The notes: a model not told the origin generated them from the letters alone. 64,000 nucleotides of DNA from Gonapodya prolifera JEL478 (GCA_001574975.1 KQ965834.1:1-64000); one strand, 5' to 3'; positions 10,940 through 22,586 are shown, counted from the first letter of the stretch. Program-made: numbers and translations.

Positions 10940-11182
10940 CTATAAAACAGAGTCTTGGCATTTATAATTTATCTTTTGAGTCACGATCCAAGCAATATAC
11001 ATTTCATCGTTCGGAATGACTGGTGTGAAATCAGCGCTGCCATCCTCCCCTTTGAACCGTGATACAGAAGACACGAGGAAATCTCTAAACGTTGTGGCAG
11101 CAAAATCAAACAATGTCTCACTTCGGGTGCTGCCATCACTTCTCCGCCTTTCCTCGTTCTTCCATAACACCTGCAGAAACAA
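10940..11182 (-). other. Open frame in the upstream part of duplication copy 1
   Basis: It encodes SDGSTRSETLFDFAATTFRDFLVSSVSRFKGEDGSADF and continues to a stop just before the Myb frame. The corresponding DNA at about 21070-21280 is similar, and a matching DGSTRSE...FAATTF frame is interrupted there. It may be an ancestral 5' exon of the Myb gene kept open only here, or a separate small gene. Confidence 0.3.
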
Positions 11183-11855
11183 TGTCGTCTGACAGTAATA
11201 TGAGGCAAGCGAACTGCATACGTAACACTTTTAGGTACTCTGTCGTCGAACGGAATGTCGGTGTGACATAGTACATGCACAAGTACACTTTCATGACCTG
11301 GTTCAGTAGCTTGACGTAACTTCAGCGACGTTGGAAAGTTATCCCAGCGGAGCACCAACTTTTAAAGGCTATCGAAGCCGCATTCCTGGCGCGCAAATTA
11401 CGGTCGAAAACATTATTGTGTCTTGGAAGGTTCCATGCTGTGCCGCACAACTGGCTCCTATCCCTGTCTCGTGACCCACAACCAACATCGACGCCCACCG
11501 TGTTCATCTCGCGAATCAACACCGGTCCGCGGTCCCAAATCATTATCCTGTGCAGCTGCGAGGCTTCCTTCAAGTACGAAGGGAAAACGACTCGAAATCT
11601 ACCTGTTTGTTTCACGTCACGAAAAAGAGCGCAAGTCCGAGCGCGGCGCGTCGGCGGGACAAACAACGGGTTCAATCGAAGCGCGGTCAGTCCTCTCATA
11701 TATTGCGATTCTCTTTTTGGTGATCGACGGGCTGTTACGCGTTCCAGGTGTGACTCGGCTTGAAGCTTACCGCTCGCTGAGTCATCTTCTGCAAGCGCAC
11801 AGAAAATTCACGTTCTCGACTACCTGCAATCTCCATAGGCGACTCTAAAAAGCCG
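11183..11855. other. Intergenic; promoter side of the F-box/LRR gene
   Basis: Frames on both strands overlap here without recognisable domains. An ACGCGT hexamer, the core of fungal MCB/MBF sites, occurs near 11737-11742, about 115 bases before the ATG of the F-box/LRR gene. A single hexamer is weak evidence of cell-cycle control. Confidence 0.3.
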
Positions 11856-13960
11856 ATGCTTCCCGGATCCTTCGACACCTTCACTTTACCAATGGGCGAG
11901 CTCCCACTTGACTTCCCAGCCTTGACTTCACGCCCCTCCTCCCCTCTCCGCTCCAAATCCACCTCTCCACGCCCAAGCAAGCTCGTCCTTGCCTCATCCC
12001 CGGGGTCATTCTCTTCCAACTCTGACACGCTTTACTCGCCCCGCTCTGCACGGTCGGGATCCTTTCATTCCACGTCAGGCACGCTCTCCGGGTTCGAAGA
12101 CAATTTGGGCGACCAAGAAGTGGACATTGTGGACATTTTCGGAGGAATTGAAGATATCGGTGTGCCCGACGTTCCGGGAGCTTTCAAGTTTGGTGGCAAG
12201 GCTGTCGTGCGGCAGGCTTTTCTGAAGCCCAGGGTGCGGCTGCTCGGCCTTCCTTGGGAACTAAACGTGAGGATATTTGGTCTGCTGGATCAGATCGAGT
12301 TGTTGAGGATAAGCAGGGTAAGTTTGAAATCTCCAAGCAGAGACGTCGCACACGGGCTTGGCGGATGAGGGAGGATGCACCTTCCGCACGGTGCACGCAA
12401 ACACTCACACGACTGTTGCTGCAGGTATGTCGCAAGTTCCAAAGGCTCGCAGCCGACGGGCACCTCTGGGCCTCCATCGACCTCTCGCACCACTATCGGC
12501 ACGTCCCCGCCCAACAAGTCATCCGCCTGTTTGAGAACGCCGGAGAGTTTCTCCAGTACGCAAACTTACGGTATGCACGTCTCTCATGTTTCACTCGGAA
12601 CGTCTCACCTCACCTCACCCGTTATCACCTTCAGCGGCTGCTGCCACGTCCCTGCAACCTCCCTCTCCTTCATCGCCAAGCACAGTCCCCATATCTCCCA
12701 CCTCGACCTTCAGGGCTGCACATCTCTCACGGGCACCGCGCTCGTGCAGATCCTGTCGGGCCTGCGTCGCCTCAAGACCGTGGACCTCGCGGGGTTAGGG
12801 TGCGTCAATGATCGGTGCTTGCTGGTTCTGGGAAGGTCCAGTGGAGAGATGTTGGAGAAGTGCGGAGTGGGGTTCTGTAAGGGAGTGTCCTCGGCGGGTG
12901 TTCGGTGAGTGTTTGAGGATATCCTTCCCCACCTCGTCAGGTTGCGTTTCTCACGAACAGATCCCCATTTCCCACCACTAGCAATCTCATCCGCCACACG
13001 CCTAACCTCACCAACCTTGGCATCGCCTTCCTCCCCGTCGACGACACCACGCTCGAGCACCTCGGCCGGAACGTTCCCCACCTGCAAATCCTCGATGCTC
13101 GGGGATGCGCGCAACTCACATCCCACGGTATTACCGCCTGTCTTCACGCGATGGCCCTCACAGGACACCCCGACCGCATTGGCGACGACAACGACGCTGA
13201 CCGGCCAGTACAGACAGGGATCGTTAAGCTGCACCTGTCCCAGATCCCGGGTCTTGACGACACCGTACTGACCGCAATCAGCAAACGGTGCCGCCTGCTT
13301 GAGGCTCTCGAAGTGGCGGGCACGCGTGGAGTCAGCGATACCGGGCTCGACTCCCTTTCCTCCTGCGCCCAACTGAGGCACTTGGATGTCGAAGAATGCG
13401 TCTCCGTCACGGACGTCGGGCTCGGGCACGTTGCCCGTCTTGCCCTTTTGGAGTGTCTTTCTATGGGCGGGAACGACCGCGTGTCCAACGCCGGTGTGGC
13501 AGCCGTGCTGGGCGGATGTCGTGCGCTTAAGACGCTGGATCTGTCGGGGTGCGGAGGTATCACGGACGGGTTGTTGGAGCGCGTGGTGGCGATGAGAGTG
13601 CGTGCAAGGACGCCCTTGAGGGCCGTGGGGGTCGGGGTCATGACCGCCGCGGATTCGGGGTATGTGGGCGATGCTACCGGGATCATCGCGACCTCCCTGA
13701 CCTCGACCCAAAACGCCCCCATGACTCCCCCGACCACGCACTTAAAGCTGGTCGAAGTATACGACTGTCGTCACATCTCCCAAACGGCGTGCAAGGACCT
13801 CGAGCGGCGTGGTGGAGTGCAAGTACGAAGTTTCTGGTCCAATAGGGAGGGACGCACTGGAGGAGCTGGTGTGTTGAATGGTGATGGCGTTGCAGGAGCT
13901 CCAGGTGTAGGTGGAGTGGGAAGGGCGCGAAGGAGAAGAGGGTTTTGTGTCGTGATGTGA
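11856..13960 (+). CDS. F-box/LRR protein with C-terminal CaaX box (FBXL2/20-like)
   Basis: Exon 1 encodes a Ser/Pro-rich leader, then the F-box RVRLLGLPWELNVRIFGLLDQIELLRISR, split by an intron and continuing VCRKFQRLAADGHLWASIDL. Further exons carry leucine-rich repeats of the cysteine-containing type (ISHLDLQGCTSLTG, LQILDARGCAQLTSHGI, LRHLDVEECVSVTDVGL, LKTLDLSGCGGITDGLL, LVEVYDCRHISQTAC). Introns follow 12318, 12571 and 12905. The last four residues are CVVM, a CaaX prenylation motif predicted to favour farnesyl. Vertebrate FBXL2 and FBXL20 combine F-box, LRR and CaaX in the same way. A membrane-anchored SCF receptor is inferred. Confidence 0.85.
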
Positions 13961-13981
13961 GGGCGTGTGGGGTGTCGTGGC

Positions 13982-14005
13982 TGTGGTGGTGGTGGTGGTG
14001 GTGGG
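13982..14005 (+). repeat. (GTG)n microsatellite, about 8 units
   Basis: A run of GGT/GTG triplets lies just past the stop of the F-box/LRR gene, in its likely 3' untranslated region. No function is implied. Confidence 0.8.
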
Positions 14006-14590
14006 GAAACGTGTGAAGTGAAATGTGGTAATTGTGTTCGTGGTAATGTGGTTGTGACGTCGTTGGGCCTGATGTGACGTGTAAACCGGAGTGCAAGTTT
14101 TCAATTTTCCGAACGATTTGTTATGTTTGTCCTCTTTGTACAATGTCATACATCCACCGCATAATAATCCTTCTCGGTGGCGGCTCCGCCCTGCCTTCCC
14201 TCCTTGCCGGACTTGGCTGTACACCTCCCACTGTGCATTTACAGATGAAGAACAATGTGTGTACTGAAATTTAAGCTAAAGCGCTTCCTCCTAGGTCCAA
14301 CAAACTGAACACGCTGAACTTGCGAGGGGCACATAATCAACTGTGCGCGAGGGTCAGAAATGGACAAAGAGTGCGTGGAAAAGTACAACGAAGGAACGAG
14401 AGCCGTTTCATTTTTTCAACCCTTGTGCACTACAAACTCTGATATCCTTCTATGGCCTATTGTTGACGAGCCAAGAGGGCTCTGTCGTACTGTTTACAAA
14501 TTTAAAAAAACCGTGTTATAAGTGACCTCACTCGTTCAAAGCGTTCACTTACATCTCTTGTCATAGCATTCATGCAGGCTTTTGTCTCCT
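14006..14590. other. Intergenic, no gene seen
   Basis: No supported frame. It contains the 3' ends of the F-box/LRR gene (+) and of the hypothetical gene that follows (-). Confidence 0.5.
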
Positions 14591-14624
14591 TCTGAACAGC
14601 CACGGTCCTGCCACTCTGATGGTA

Positions 14625-14997
14625 CTACGCCAGGGGTTGATGAGGGCAGCGGCTGGCAAAACCATTCAACTTCTGCAATTCCCAGGCAATACGGAACTCG
14701 ACGTCAGTGGAGACGTCGCTCAAATATATCGCTTTCAAGTACTTTATTTGCTCCTCGTGCGAGAGACCAGCCGGCGGGGCGAAGCTCGAATACGCCTGAT
14801 AATCCTGATCGAACTGGATTTGAAGCACAACGCTGACGTCACGGAAGGATACAAAGGAGCCAGATAGACGCCAATCACCTCGGCGGCCAAGGAGGAGCTC
14901 TTTGCGGGCGCATTCACCGCGAGGTTTGGAGTGACGGAGCTTGACATAGTGGGCTGATTGGCGATCATCGGCGGTGGCGATGGGTTTGGGTCCATTG
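14625..14997 (-). CDS. Hypothetical small protein, exon structure uncertain
   Basis: A minus-strand frame from an ATG near 14995 reads MDPNPSPPPMIANQPTMSSSVTPNLAVNAPAKSSSLAAE. A second frame reads FRDVSVVLQIQFDQDYQAYSSF and HEEQIKYLKAIYLSDVSTDVEFRIAWELQKLNGFASRC. Both look protein-like and probably join through an intron between about 14885 and 14840, though I found no clean frame-keeping junction. No family was recognised. The end is the stop at 14625. Confidence 0.35.
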
Positions 14998-15414
14998 TGA
15001 CGGCGTGGGCGAGGGAGATGTGTATCGCAAGATGCTGAGAGAAGACAAGTCGCGAAGTGTGGAGGCCGAAGCGAGGAAAAGTAAACGTTATCGAAATCCG
15101 AAGAAGAAGTGGACCGAAGCAATTCGCCTATCTGGCCCCGGCCCCAAACTGGAACTCTCCCCTTCCAATCTCCCCACTCCACTTTCACTTCTTAGTTTGC
15201 ACCAATTGGGCAATATAATTCATGTAAGTAGTAGTAGTTAGCAGCCGACGTCCAGAGAAGCTCCAACTGGACCTTGGAGTTAGCGTGAGGGGCAGAAAGG
15301 AAGACGGATGATATCGAGAAACTCCAATATATATCTGTCCTTCTGTAGTATACGAATAAGAAGAAGAAGCCGGTCACTGCCGATCCACCACCAGCCCAGC
15401 CTACCGCGCTGATC

Positions 15415-17116
15415 TCACGTCGTGTTCTTCCCGAAATTGACATAACCCGTCCCAACACACGACAGCAGCACTTCGCCCGTATCGCGGTCCTCGCGGACTT
15501 TGAACTCGGACCCAAAAAAGGTCTTGATGTCGCGGAGGTATTGGATCCTGTTGTGGTTGCGTGTTAGTCAGTGGGTTTATGGCATGAAGATTTGAATCCA
15601 CCCAGCCGCTTTCCACCTCAAACCGCAACTCACGTAAAATCCCCCACACGCCTCCCCACCTAACCCTCCCGACATCCTCGGGTCCCAGCACCATCATCAA
15701 ACACGCCAGCCACTGACACCCTGTATCGACACACCCGCCCAGATCGATCTCGCGCAGGAGGAGCTGAAGGGGTGTCGGCGGAGGTAGAGGAAGAGGACTG
15801 AAAAGCGACTTCGGCGTGGTACAGCGCCCCAGTTATGGATTCGGCTACGAGCGTGAGTGTGTAGCCGGGGGATCTGTGACGGGGTAGTGGGGGAGGACAG
15901 ACGGTTGGTGAATGAGGGGGCAAGACTCTCGCAATCAGAATACATCGGCACCACTTGAGCCCAGAACTCCACCAACCCCAAGTCTCCCATAAAAAAAAAA
16001 TCCTACAACCCCCGCAAAACCTCACTTCCCAGTCTCCTCCCCCTTATACACATCCGAATACATATACACATCCGGCAAGAACTCCGTCAGTGCCCCTCTC
16101 GCCGCATCTGCCACACGATTCGCCATTTGCGGAGACACACGCGAGGCGTACGCGACGCCGCGAACGCGCTTGATCAGGCCCCAGTCGGTGAAGTTGAGGG
16201 GTGAGAGTTGACGAGTGGTGGGGCAGAGGAACCGGATGAGACCCCCGCCGATGGGGGGCGCCGCGGTGTTTGATCTGTTGGGAAGGGAGGTTAGCGCGGG
16301 AGGGACTTAGTACGGTGAGAGTTCGGAAGGAAATTCTGGGAGATCCTTTGAAATGGGGTTGCGTCATGGCTATGAAATTATGCTCAGACATAATATTTCT
16401 TCACTTTCGCATTCCAAGTGGAGCCGAAAGACTCCCAAGAACGTAAGGTCAACAATTATGCCATCATAGTACTGTTGTGTCTCACCCGAAATCTTGGTAC
16501 CTCGAATGGACCAGTGACACCACAAACGCACCTGCAACTCCATCCCAACCCTCCACCAAACCGTCTCAACGCGGGCAACAGCACCGTTCGAATCATATCC
16601 ACTGTGGGGTCGACATTATCATCCGTGATTCCCGTGAGCGTCAGTTCGAACGGCAGCTTCGAGAAGGGCGCCAGAGTTACGAGTGGTTCGAAAAAGTACC
16701 CGATTGCGCGGGACGTGTGGCATGCGTGGTGCACGTCGCCGCCTGTGATGACGCCTGGGCGGTAGTGGACGGATGTTCCTGCGGGTGGGCATGGGTGGAA
16801 GGGGTGGATTGGACGGGAATGTGCGGGACAAGAAGACATACCTGTGTAGCTGATTTCAATGACGCATCCGTTTGAGGCCTTTTCCAGAAGACGCAGGAAG
16901 CTGATTTCGTAATCTTGCAATCGAGACGGAGGAAGGCAGGCAGAGAGCAGTGAGCTGAGAAAGAAACAGGGTATCTCAGATGCAGAGTCCCCACCTCTCA
17001 GCCCCGGGTTGTCGTCGCTCGGTCGTATCCCGTTTACCGTGATTGCCTTCTGCGCAAGGGTTGCCAGCACCAGCCGCTTTCTGAAGTGCGCGTGGCCCTC
17101 GAAGGCGGAGCACCAT
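15415..17116 (-). CDS. RCL1: RNA 3'-terminal phosphate cyclase-like protein Rcl1
   Basis: Rcl1 works with the GTPase Bms1 in 18S pre-rRNA processing and 40S subunit assembly in the nucleolus. Readable blocks in order: FEGHAHFRKRLVLATLAQKAITVNGIR, YEISFLRLLEKASNGCVIEISYTG, RPGVITGGDVHHAC, RAIGYFFEPLVTLAPFSKLPFELTLTGITDDNVDPTVDMIRTVLLPALRRFG, IRFLCPTTRQLSPLNFTDWGLIKRVRGVAYASRVSPQMANRVADAARGALTEFLPDVYVYSDVYKG, SPGYTLTLVAESITG, MVLGPEDVGRV and YLRDIKTFFGSEFKV...LLSCVGTGYVNFGKNTT. About six introns are needed. The ATG at 17116 is one base out of frame with FEGHAHF (see findings). It is divergent from the ribonucleotide reductase gene. Confidence 0.85.
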
Positions 17117-17462
17117 TGTTATTCACTTTGCTGCGGTCGTTCAACGACTCGAATTCGAAGTCAAGTCAACCAGTCCATGTGACTACATTTCCACGTAGTT
17201 CTACTAATCGCTCTGATTCCATTATTCAAAAACAAACGGTATGTTTTGCCGATCCGCACCACCAAGAGACTCCAATAATCAAGAAATAAATCTCCGAATA
17301 TTCTCCTCCATTCAAAACACCCAAATCCAAATAAATCGACCGGCTACATAATCAGCAAGGGTTGCGTCCCCGTGCGCATTGCGAAGACGTCTCCGCCATT
17401 CTCCAACTCGAATCAAAAACCACCACTCCAACCATCTCCACCCAAACCGCCGCCATCCAGCA
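17117..17462. promoter_or_regulatory. Divergent promoter region RCL1/RNR1
   Basis: 346 bases separate the two start codons on opposite strands, so both promoters must lie here or overlap the genes. No ACGCGT motif was found in it. No other element was recognised. Confidence 0.5.
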
Positions 17463-20400
17463 ATGTTCGTCGTTAAGCGAGGTAAGATCGCACCCATCCT
17501 CACTCGAATCCGCCCTCTCCCATCTCAAATCTCACCCCCGATCGTCCTCACCCTCCAGACGGCCGCCGCGAAAACGTCCTGTTCGACAAAATCACCTCCC
17601 GCATCCGAAAACTCTCGTACGGCCTCGACGAGAACCACGTCGACCCCGTCCTGGTCTCGCAGCGGGTCGTCACGGGCGTCTACAATGGCGTGACCACCTC
17701 GGAGTTGGACACCTTGGCCGCCGAGACAGGTGAATTGATTCGACCAGGGATGGGCGCGATTCGCCGTGATTCGACCGAATCGGTCCTCGTTGTGTGGTTT
17801 CTGACCGGTTTTGTCGTCGAATCTTGATCGTCGCCGTGACATGTTCAGCCGCCTCGTTGACGATCCAACACCCCGACTACGCAATCCTCGCCGCTCGCCT
17901 TGCCGTATCCAACTTGCACAAGGAAACCAAGAAACAGGTGCGCATCTTCCTCCTTTCCGCTCCTACTCCTTCCCCCCTTTTCCATCCTCTTCGCTTACGA
18001 AACAAACAACTCATCGCCGTTTCCCCCTTTTTACCTTCTGACAAATCCCAGTTCTCCGCCGTCGTCGAAGACTTGTACCGCTACGTGAACCCCAAGACGG
18101 GCAAATGGTCGCCCCTCATCTCCGACATCTGCTACCAGAACATCATGAAGAACGTCGATAAGCTCAACTCGGCCATTATCTACGGTTCGTCTTTCTTTTT
18201 GAATACGTGCTCATCGTCTCGCACTCATTTCCTCTTAATTTCGATCCATATCTCTTTCCGTCCCCCCGTTTCCACTAAACCGCCCACCCGTTCTCACCCA
18301 CCCAGACCGCGACTACAACTACAACTTCTTCGGCTTCAAAACCCTCGAACGCTCCTACCTACTCAAACTCAACGGTCGCACCGCCGAGCGTCCACAACAC
18401 CTCCTGATGCGGGTCTCGGTCGGGATTCACGGCGAGGACGCCGACGCCGCCATTGAGACGTACAACCTGATGTCGGAGGGTCTGTTCACGCACGCGAGCC
18501 CCACGCTGTTCAATGCCGGGACGCCGAAACCCCAGATGTCGTCGTGTTTTCTTGTGGGCATGAGGGATGATTCGATTGAGGGGATTTTCGAGACGCTCAA
18601 GACGTGCGCGCTCATTTCGAAGACGGCCGGTGGGGTTGGGTTGAGTGTGCAGAATATTAGGGCAACGGGGTCGTACATTGCTGGTGTGTGTCCTTTCTTT
18701 TCCCTTTCGTTGGAAAAGACCCTTCCCCTCCGCCCGATGACGTATTCTTGACACACCCTCCCAGGCACAAACGGCACCTCCAACGGACTCGTCCCTATGC
18801 TCCGCGTCTACAACAACACTGCCCGGTACGTCGACCAAGGCGGGAACAAGCGCCCGGGGGCGTTCGCCATCTACCTGGAGCCATGGCACGCGGACATCTT
18901 CGACTTCCTCGACCTGCGCCGCAACAGCGGCAAGGAGGAGCAGCGCGCGCGAGACTTGTTTTATGGACTGTGGATCCCCGACTTGTTCATGGAGCGCGTC
19001 GAGAGGGATCAGGATTGGAGTTTGTTCTGCCCCGCTGAGTGTCCCGGGCTGGCAGATGTGTGGGGGGATGGGTTTAAGGTTTGTTGTGCCCTCCCATTTA
19101 TTTTTTTGAGCTTTGTGGAGTTTCGGTTCCCTAACTTGACTCGGCCCACCGTTCTAGACCCTGTACGAGAAGTACGAGCGCGAGGGCAAGGCGCGCAAAG
19201 TCGTCAAGGCGCAGAAGCTGTGGTACTCTGTCCTGGACGCCCAGATCGAGACGGGCACGCCCTACATGCTATACAAGGACGCGTGCAATGCCAAGTCGAA
19301 CCAGCAGAGTGGGTCCTTTTCCGCCTTCTTGCCTTCTCCTTTGGTCTGCTTTTGCTGATGGGTGCAATTCGTTGGGCAGACCTCGGTACGATCAAGTGCT
19401 CCAACCTCTGCACCGAAATCGTGCAGTACACGTCCCCCGACGAGGTCGCCGTGTGCAACTTGGCCTCGATCGCGTTGCCGAGCTTCGTGAGCAACAAGGT
19501 GTTTGATTTCAAGAAGCTCAAGAGGGTGACCAAGGGTATGCATCGTAATGTACTTTTTCGGTTGTTTCGTGTGTCTGACGTATCCGTACTCCTCACCCAT
19601 CCACCAGTCGCTACCGCCAACCTCAACAAAGTTATTGACCTCAACGACTACCCCGTCCCCGAAGCGCGGTCCTCCAACATGCGCCACCGCCCCGTCGGGC
19701 TGGGCGTGCAAGGCCTTGCCGACACGTTCATCAAGCTCCGCATGCCGTTCGACTCTCCCGAAGCCGCGCAGCTCAACCGCGACATTTTTGAGACCATCTA
19801 CTTTGCCGCGCTTGAGAAGTCGTGCGAGCTCGCCGAGGAGCTCGGCCACTACGAGTCGTACCCGGGGTCCCCGGCCAGCAAGGGCCTGCTCCAACCGGAC
19901 CTCTGGGGCGTCAAGACCTCGGACAGGTGGGACTGGGCGGACCTCAGGGCCAAGATCGCCAGGTCCGGTCTCCGTAACTCGCTCCTCGTCGCGCCCATGC
20001 CGACCGCGAGCACGTCCCAGATTTTGGGAAACAATGAGTGCTTCGAGCCGTACACGAGCAACATCTACACGAGACGGGTGCTTTCGGGAGAGTTCCAGGT
20101 CGTCAATGGGCACTTGCTCAAGGACCTCATGGCTTTGGGGCTCTGGAACGAGAAGTTGAAGAACCAGATCATTGCCGATCAGGTGGGTCGTCGAAGACGA
20201 AAGTCGCGTTTGGTGTTGTGCAAAGGCTCATTGAAATGACGAATGTTTGCAGGGATCAGTTCAGAAGATCCCCTCGATTCCCAAGGATATCAAGGCCATC
20301 TACAAGACCGTTTGGGAGATCTCCCAGCGCACCATTATCGACATGGCTGCCGACCGAGGTGCTTTCATTGACCAGGTTCGTGCTTGATTTCTTCGCCATT

Positions 20401-20692
20401 TCTACATTGTCTTTACTTACCTGCCCCGTCCTCGCACCAGTCCCAATCCCTCAACATCCACATCGCCGAGCCGACCTACGGCAAACTGACCTCGATGCAC
20501 TTCTACGGGTGGCGCAAGGGTCTCAAGACGGGGCAGTACTACCTCCGCTCCAAGCCCACCGCGACAGCGCTCAAGTTCACCGTGGAGGCCAAGAAGGCGG
20601 CCGTCATGTCGGCCGAAGAGCGCGAACAGGCAGAGGCCGCCTTGGCGTGCAGTCTTAAGAACAGAGACGAGTGCTTGATGTGTAGCGCGTAA
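17463..20692 (+). CDS. RNR1: Ribonucleoside-diphosphate reductase large subunit, class Ia
   Basis: It reduces ribonucleotides to deoxyribonucleotides in the cytosol. Exon 1 (MFVVKR) joins the next exon as K-R-D-G-R-R-E-N, giving the N-terminal ATP-cone that senses dATP/ATP. Later features: [21 protein letters not shown] with the first redox cysteine (about 18540), [26 protein letters not shown] with the Asn, thiyl-radical Cys and Glu (19402-19419), [13 protein letters not shown] with the second redox cysteine, [11 protein letters not shown]-like [38 protein letters not shown], and the C-terminal CLMC pair (20672-20683) that relays electrons. Ten introns, mostly 50-110 nt. All catalytic residues are present. 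The small subunit lies 2.3 kb downstream, convergent. Confidence 0.95.
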
Positions 20693-21079
20693 AGGTTTTG
20701 CACGCGTCGTTGTTCCCGCTTGCTCGCATGATCTTTGTGGCAGATGTTGGAGTAGTTTGTGTATTGGTATTTGCTTTTACGTTTTGATACCCTGTTATTT
20801 GATGTGCCTACCGGCAGGAATATACATTCCATAACTGTTGAAGAACATCCCTTCCAGTAGTTCTGGCCGTCTCACCGTCAGCTAACGGGTGTAAGTAGTG
20901 TAAACATCTGTACTCATGCAAGTGCCTCGCATGCAAAGCTTGCACGATTTTTCTTCGTTGCGCCTCAAAGGATATCATCAACGAAGTCGAGCGGAATTTC
21001 CAGGGCGCGATGGCAGTTGCGCGGAACGTCATCTTCAAGGCCGGCGCTCGCTCCCGGAGGAGGCACTACAGAAATGCCG
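20693..21079. other. Intergenic after RNR1
   Basis: It holds the 3' untranslated region of RNR1. A short plus-strand frame near 20985-21080 (DIINEVERNFQGAMAVARNVIFKAG) looks protein-like and may be a 5' exon of the Myb copy that follows, but there is no support beyond its look. Confidence 0.3.
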
Positions 21080-21284
21080 ATTAGAAGAGATGGCAGCACC
21101 CGAAGTGAGATATCGTTTGCCTTCGCTGCCACCACATTTTGGGAGTTCCGCACATGATTTCTTTATCACAGTTCACTGGACGGAGGTGAGCGTTAATTTC
21201 ATCAGTAGTATTTCCAAGCGATGAGATGTATATTGCTTAGATCGTGACACATAAGATGAAACTACATGTGCAAGTTTCTCTGTT

Positions 21285-22532
21285 GTGTCATGCGAGGAGG
21301 TCCAAAATGTTGATCGGACACATTGCCGTTGGAAGCAGCCTATGCTTAACCTGGGTGCCAATCGACGGATTCCCGCCATGGTACATTTTGGAGGCATCCC
21401 TTCCGTCGCCGCCTTCGTCATTCCCAAGCTTCTAGGCCTGACGTTCAGTCTCAGTCGGTCCACATCTGATCTCTCGGTCTTCTGGAAGCACTCCAACGGT
21501 TTCACTTCCTCCCCAACCCCAGTTGAAGCTCCAGAACTAACACATCGCCGCAAATTGAAACATCCATGGACAACGGACCAGCTTCGTCTTCTCGCCAGTC
21601 TTCTGCCCGAAAAGGGCCCGATACTCTGGAGTCAAATCACTGAAACAGGGGCATTTGATCCGCCCCGGAGTAAAGGCGCAATCAAAACAGCGTACCAAAA
21701 GTACATAAAGGGGCGCTCGCGTGCAGCTTCGTCGCTCGCCGACGAAGAAAGCTGGCTCCTCGACGGTGGATCGGATAATGTCTCTCGTGTTGCCCAAAAA
21801 GACATAGTACGATGGACTCTGGAGGAAGATTACATTCTTGCCAAAGGGGCGGAGTTGTACCGTGAGAAACATTGGAAAGAGGTTGCAGCTGACCTTCCGG
21901 GGAGGAGTGCGATTGCCTGTTCCATACGGTGGAGCCTATATAAGGAGGAATTGACCCCATGGATTGTGGCAGAATGGGACGATGTGCAGAAAGGCGTTAG
22001 GGCCCTGGAAACATTGATGACAACTTTGATGAGGGAGGCACCCAGGAAACAAGGACGAAAGCTGACAGGGGTGTCACTGAAGTCCATTCTGAATGCAGCG
22101 AAAGCCGACTTGCCAGAAAAGGGGGATGAACTTCCTCCGCAATTCCTCACAACAATGATGCTGCGCCGTTTCGTTTACCTGGTGAAGTTCCACACTCGTG
22201 TCGCGAAGAATAACATTCGACGTTACCCCGAGGTATCAATGCACTCGCCGCAGGAGTCTGCAATCAAATTCGTAGCGGATAAGTCCTGGAGACAGTATAA
22301 GACCGGGAAGCTCGAGAAGTTGAAACATTGGAAAGTGTATGCGGCGGCTGAGAGTAAGCCTGACCCATCAGTGACGAAGGGGGGAAGTTATCCTGCTCAA
22401 AAGGCGAAGGATCAGCTCAAAAGCAAGTCTTCCAAGGGACAGATAATGAAGACTACCGGGAAGGCTGTTTTCGCGGCGCCAAAAGTGAAAGTTGAAAAAG
22501 TAGATGAGCCTCGAAAAAATAGTGCATACTAG
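21285..22532 (+). CDS. Protein with two Myb/SANT repeats, copy 2 (full form)
   Basis: The frame runs 415 residues. After an N-terminal part of uncertain start come repeat 1 (HPWTTDQLRLLASLLPEKGPILWSQITETGAFDPP...AYQKYIKG, about residues 89-140) and repeat 2 (VRWTLEEDYILAKGAELYREKHWKEVAADLPGRSAIACSIRWSLYKEEL, about 170-220). A conserved tail shared with copy 1 follows, then a Lys-rich end. Tryptophan spacing fits DNA-binding Myb repeats, so a nuclear regulator is likely. The ATG at 21378 (MVHFGGIP) is an alternative start. Calling the family a transcription factor rather than a chromatin SANT protein is uncertain. Confidence 0.75.
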   Translation: MSCEEVQNVDRTHCRWKQPMLNLGANRRIPAMVHFGGIPSVAAFVIPKLLGLTFSLSRSTSDLSVFWKHSNGFTSSPTPVEAPELTHRRKLKHPWTTDQLRLLASLLPEKGPILWSQITETGAFDPPRSKGAIKTAYQKYIKGRSRAASSLADEESWLLDGGSDNVSRVAQKDIVRWTLEEDYILAKGAELYREKHWKEVAADLPGRSAIACSIRWSLYKEELTPWIVAEWDDVQKGVRALETLMTTLMREAPRKQGRKLTGVSLKSILNAAKADLPEKGDELPPQFLTTMMLRRFVYLVKFHTRVAKNNIRRYPEVSMHSPQESAIKFVADKSWRQYKTGKLEKLKHWKVYAAAESKPDPSVTKGGSYPAQKAKDQLKSKSSKGQIMKTTGKAVFAAPKVKVEKVDEPRKNSAY

Positions 22533-22586
22533 ATGCTTTTCTGACGCTCTGTTGGTCACATATGAAATGACTCATCGAAGTTCGAA

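Larger units (their letters stand above)
9790..11145 (-). repeat. Inverted segmental duplication, copy 1
   Basis: This block matches 21080-22860 in inverted orientation. It includes an upstream segment with ATGGCAGCACCCGAAGTGAG (near 11115-11134), the Myb gene, and beyond it a fragment of a small opposite-strand gene (IKLEDVERVIEHAESE here; IELENVKRAMEHTESG in the other copy). Protein identity across the Myb core is high by eye, and the non-coding flanks also align. Confidence 0.8.

Noticed and set aside
12710-13741. Minus-strand frame of 343 codons
   Set aside because: It lies opposite the LRR exons; GC-rich codons keep the antisense frame open. Its composition is low complexity.
19262-20113. 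Minus-strand frame of 283 codons across RNR1
   Set aside because: It is antisense to conserved RNR1 exons and runs through introns; no independent support.
22571-22585. AGTTCGAACT near a possible tRNA B-box
   Set aside because: It is a short palindrome with no A-box or arms around it.
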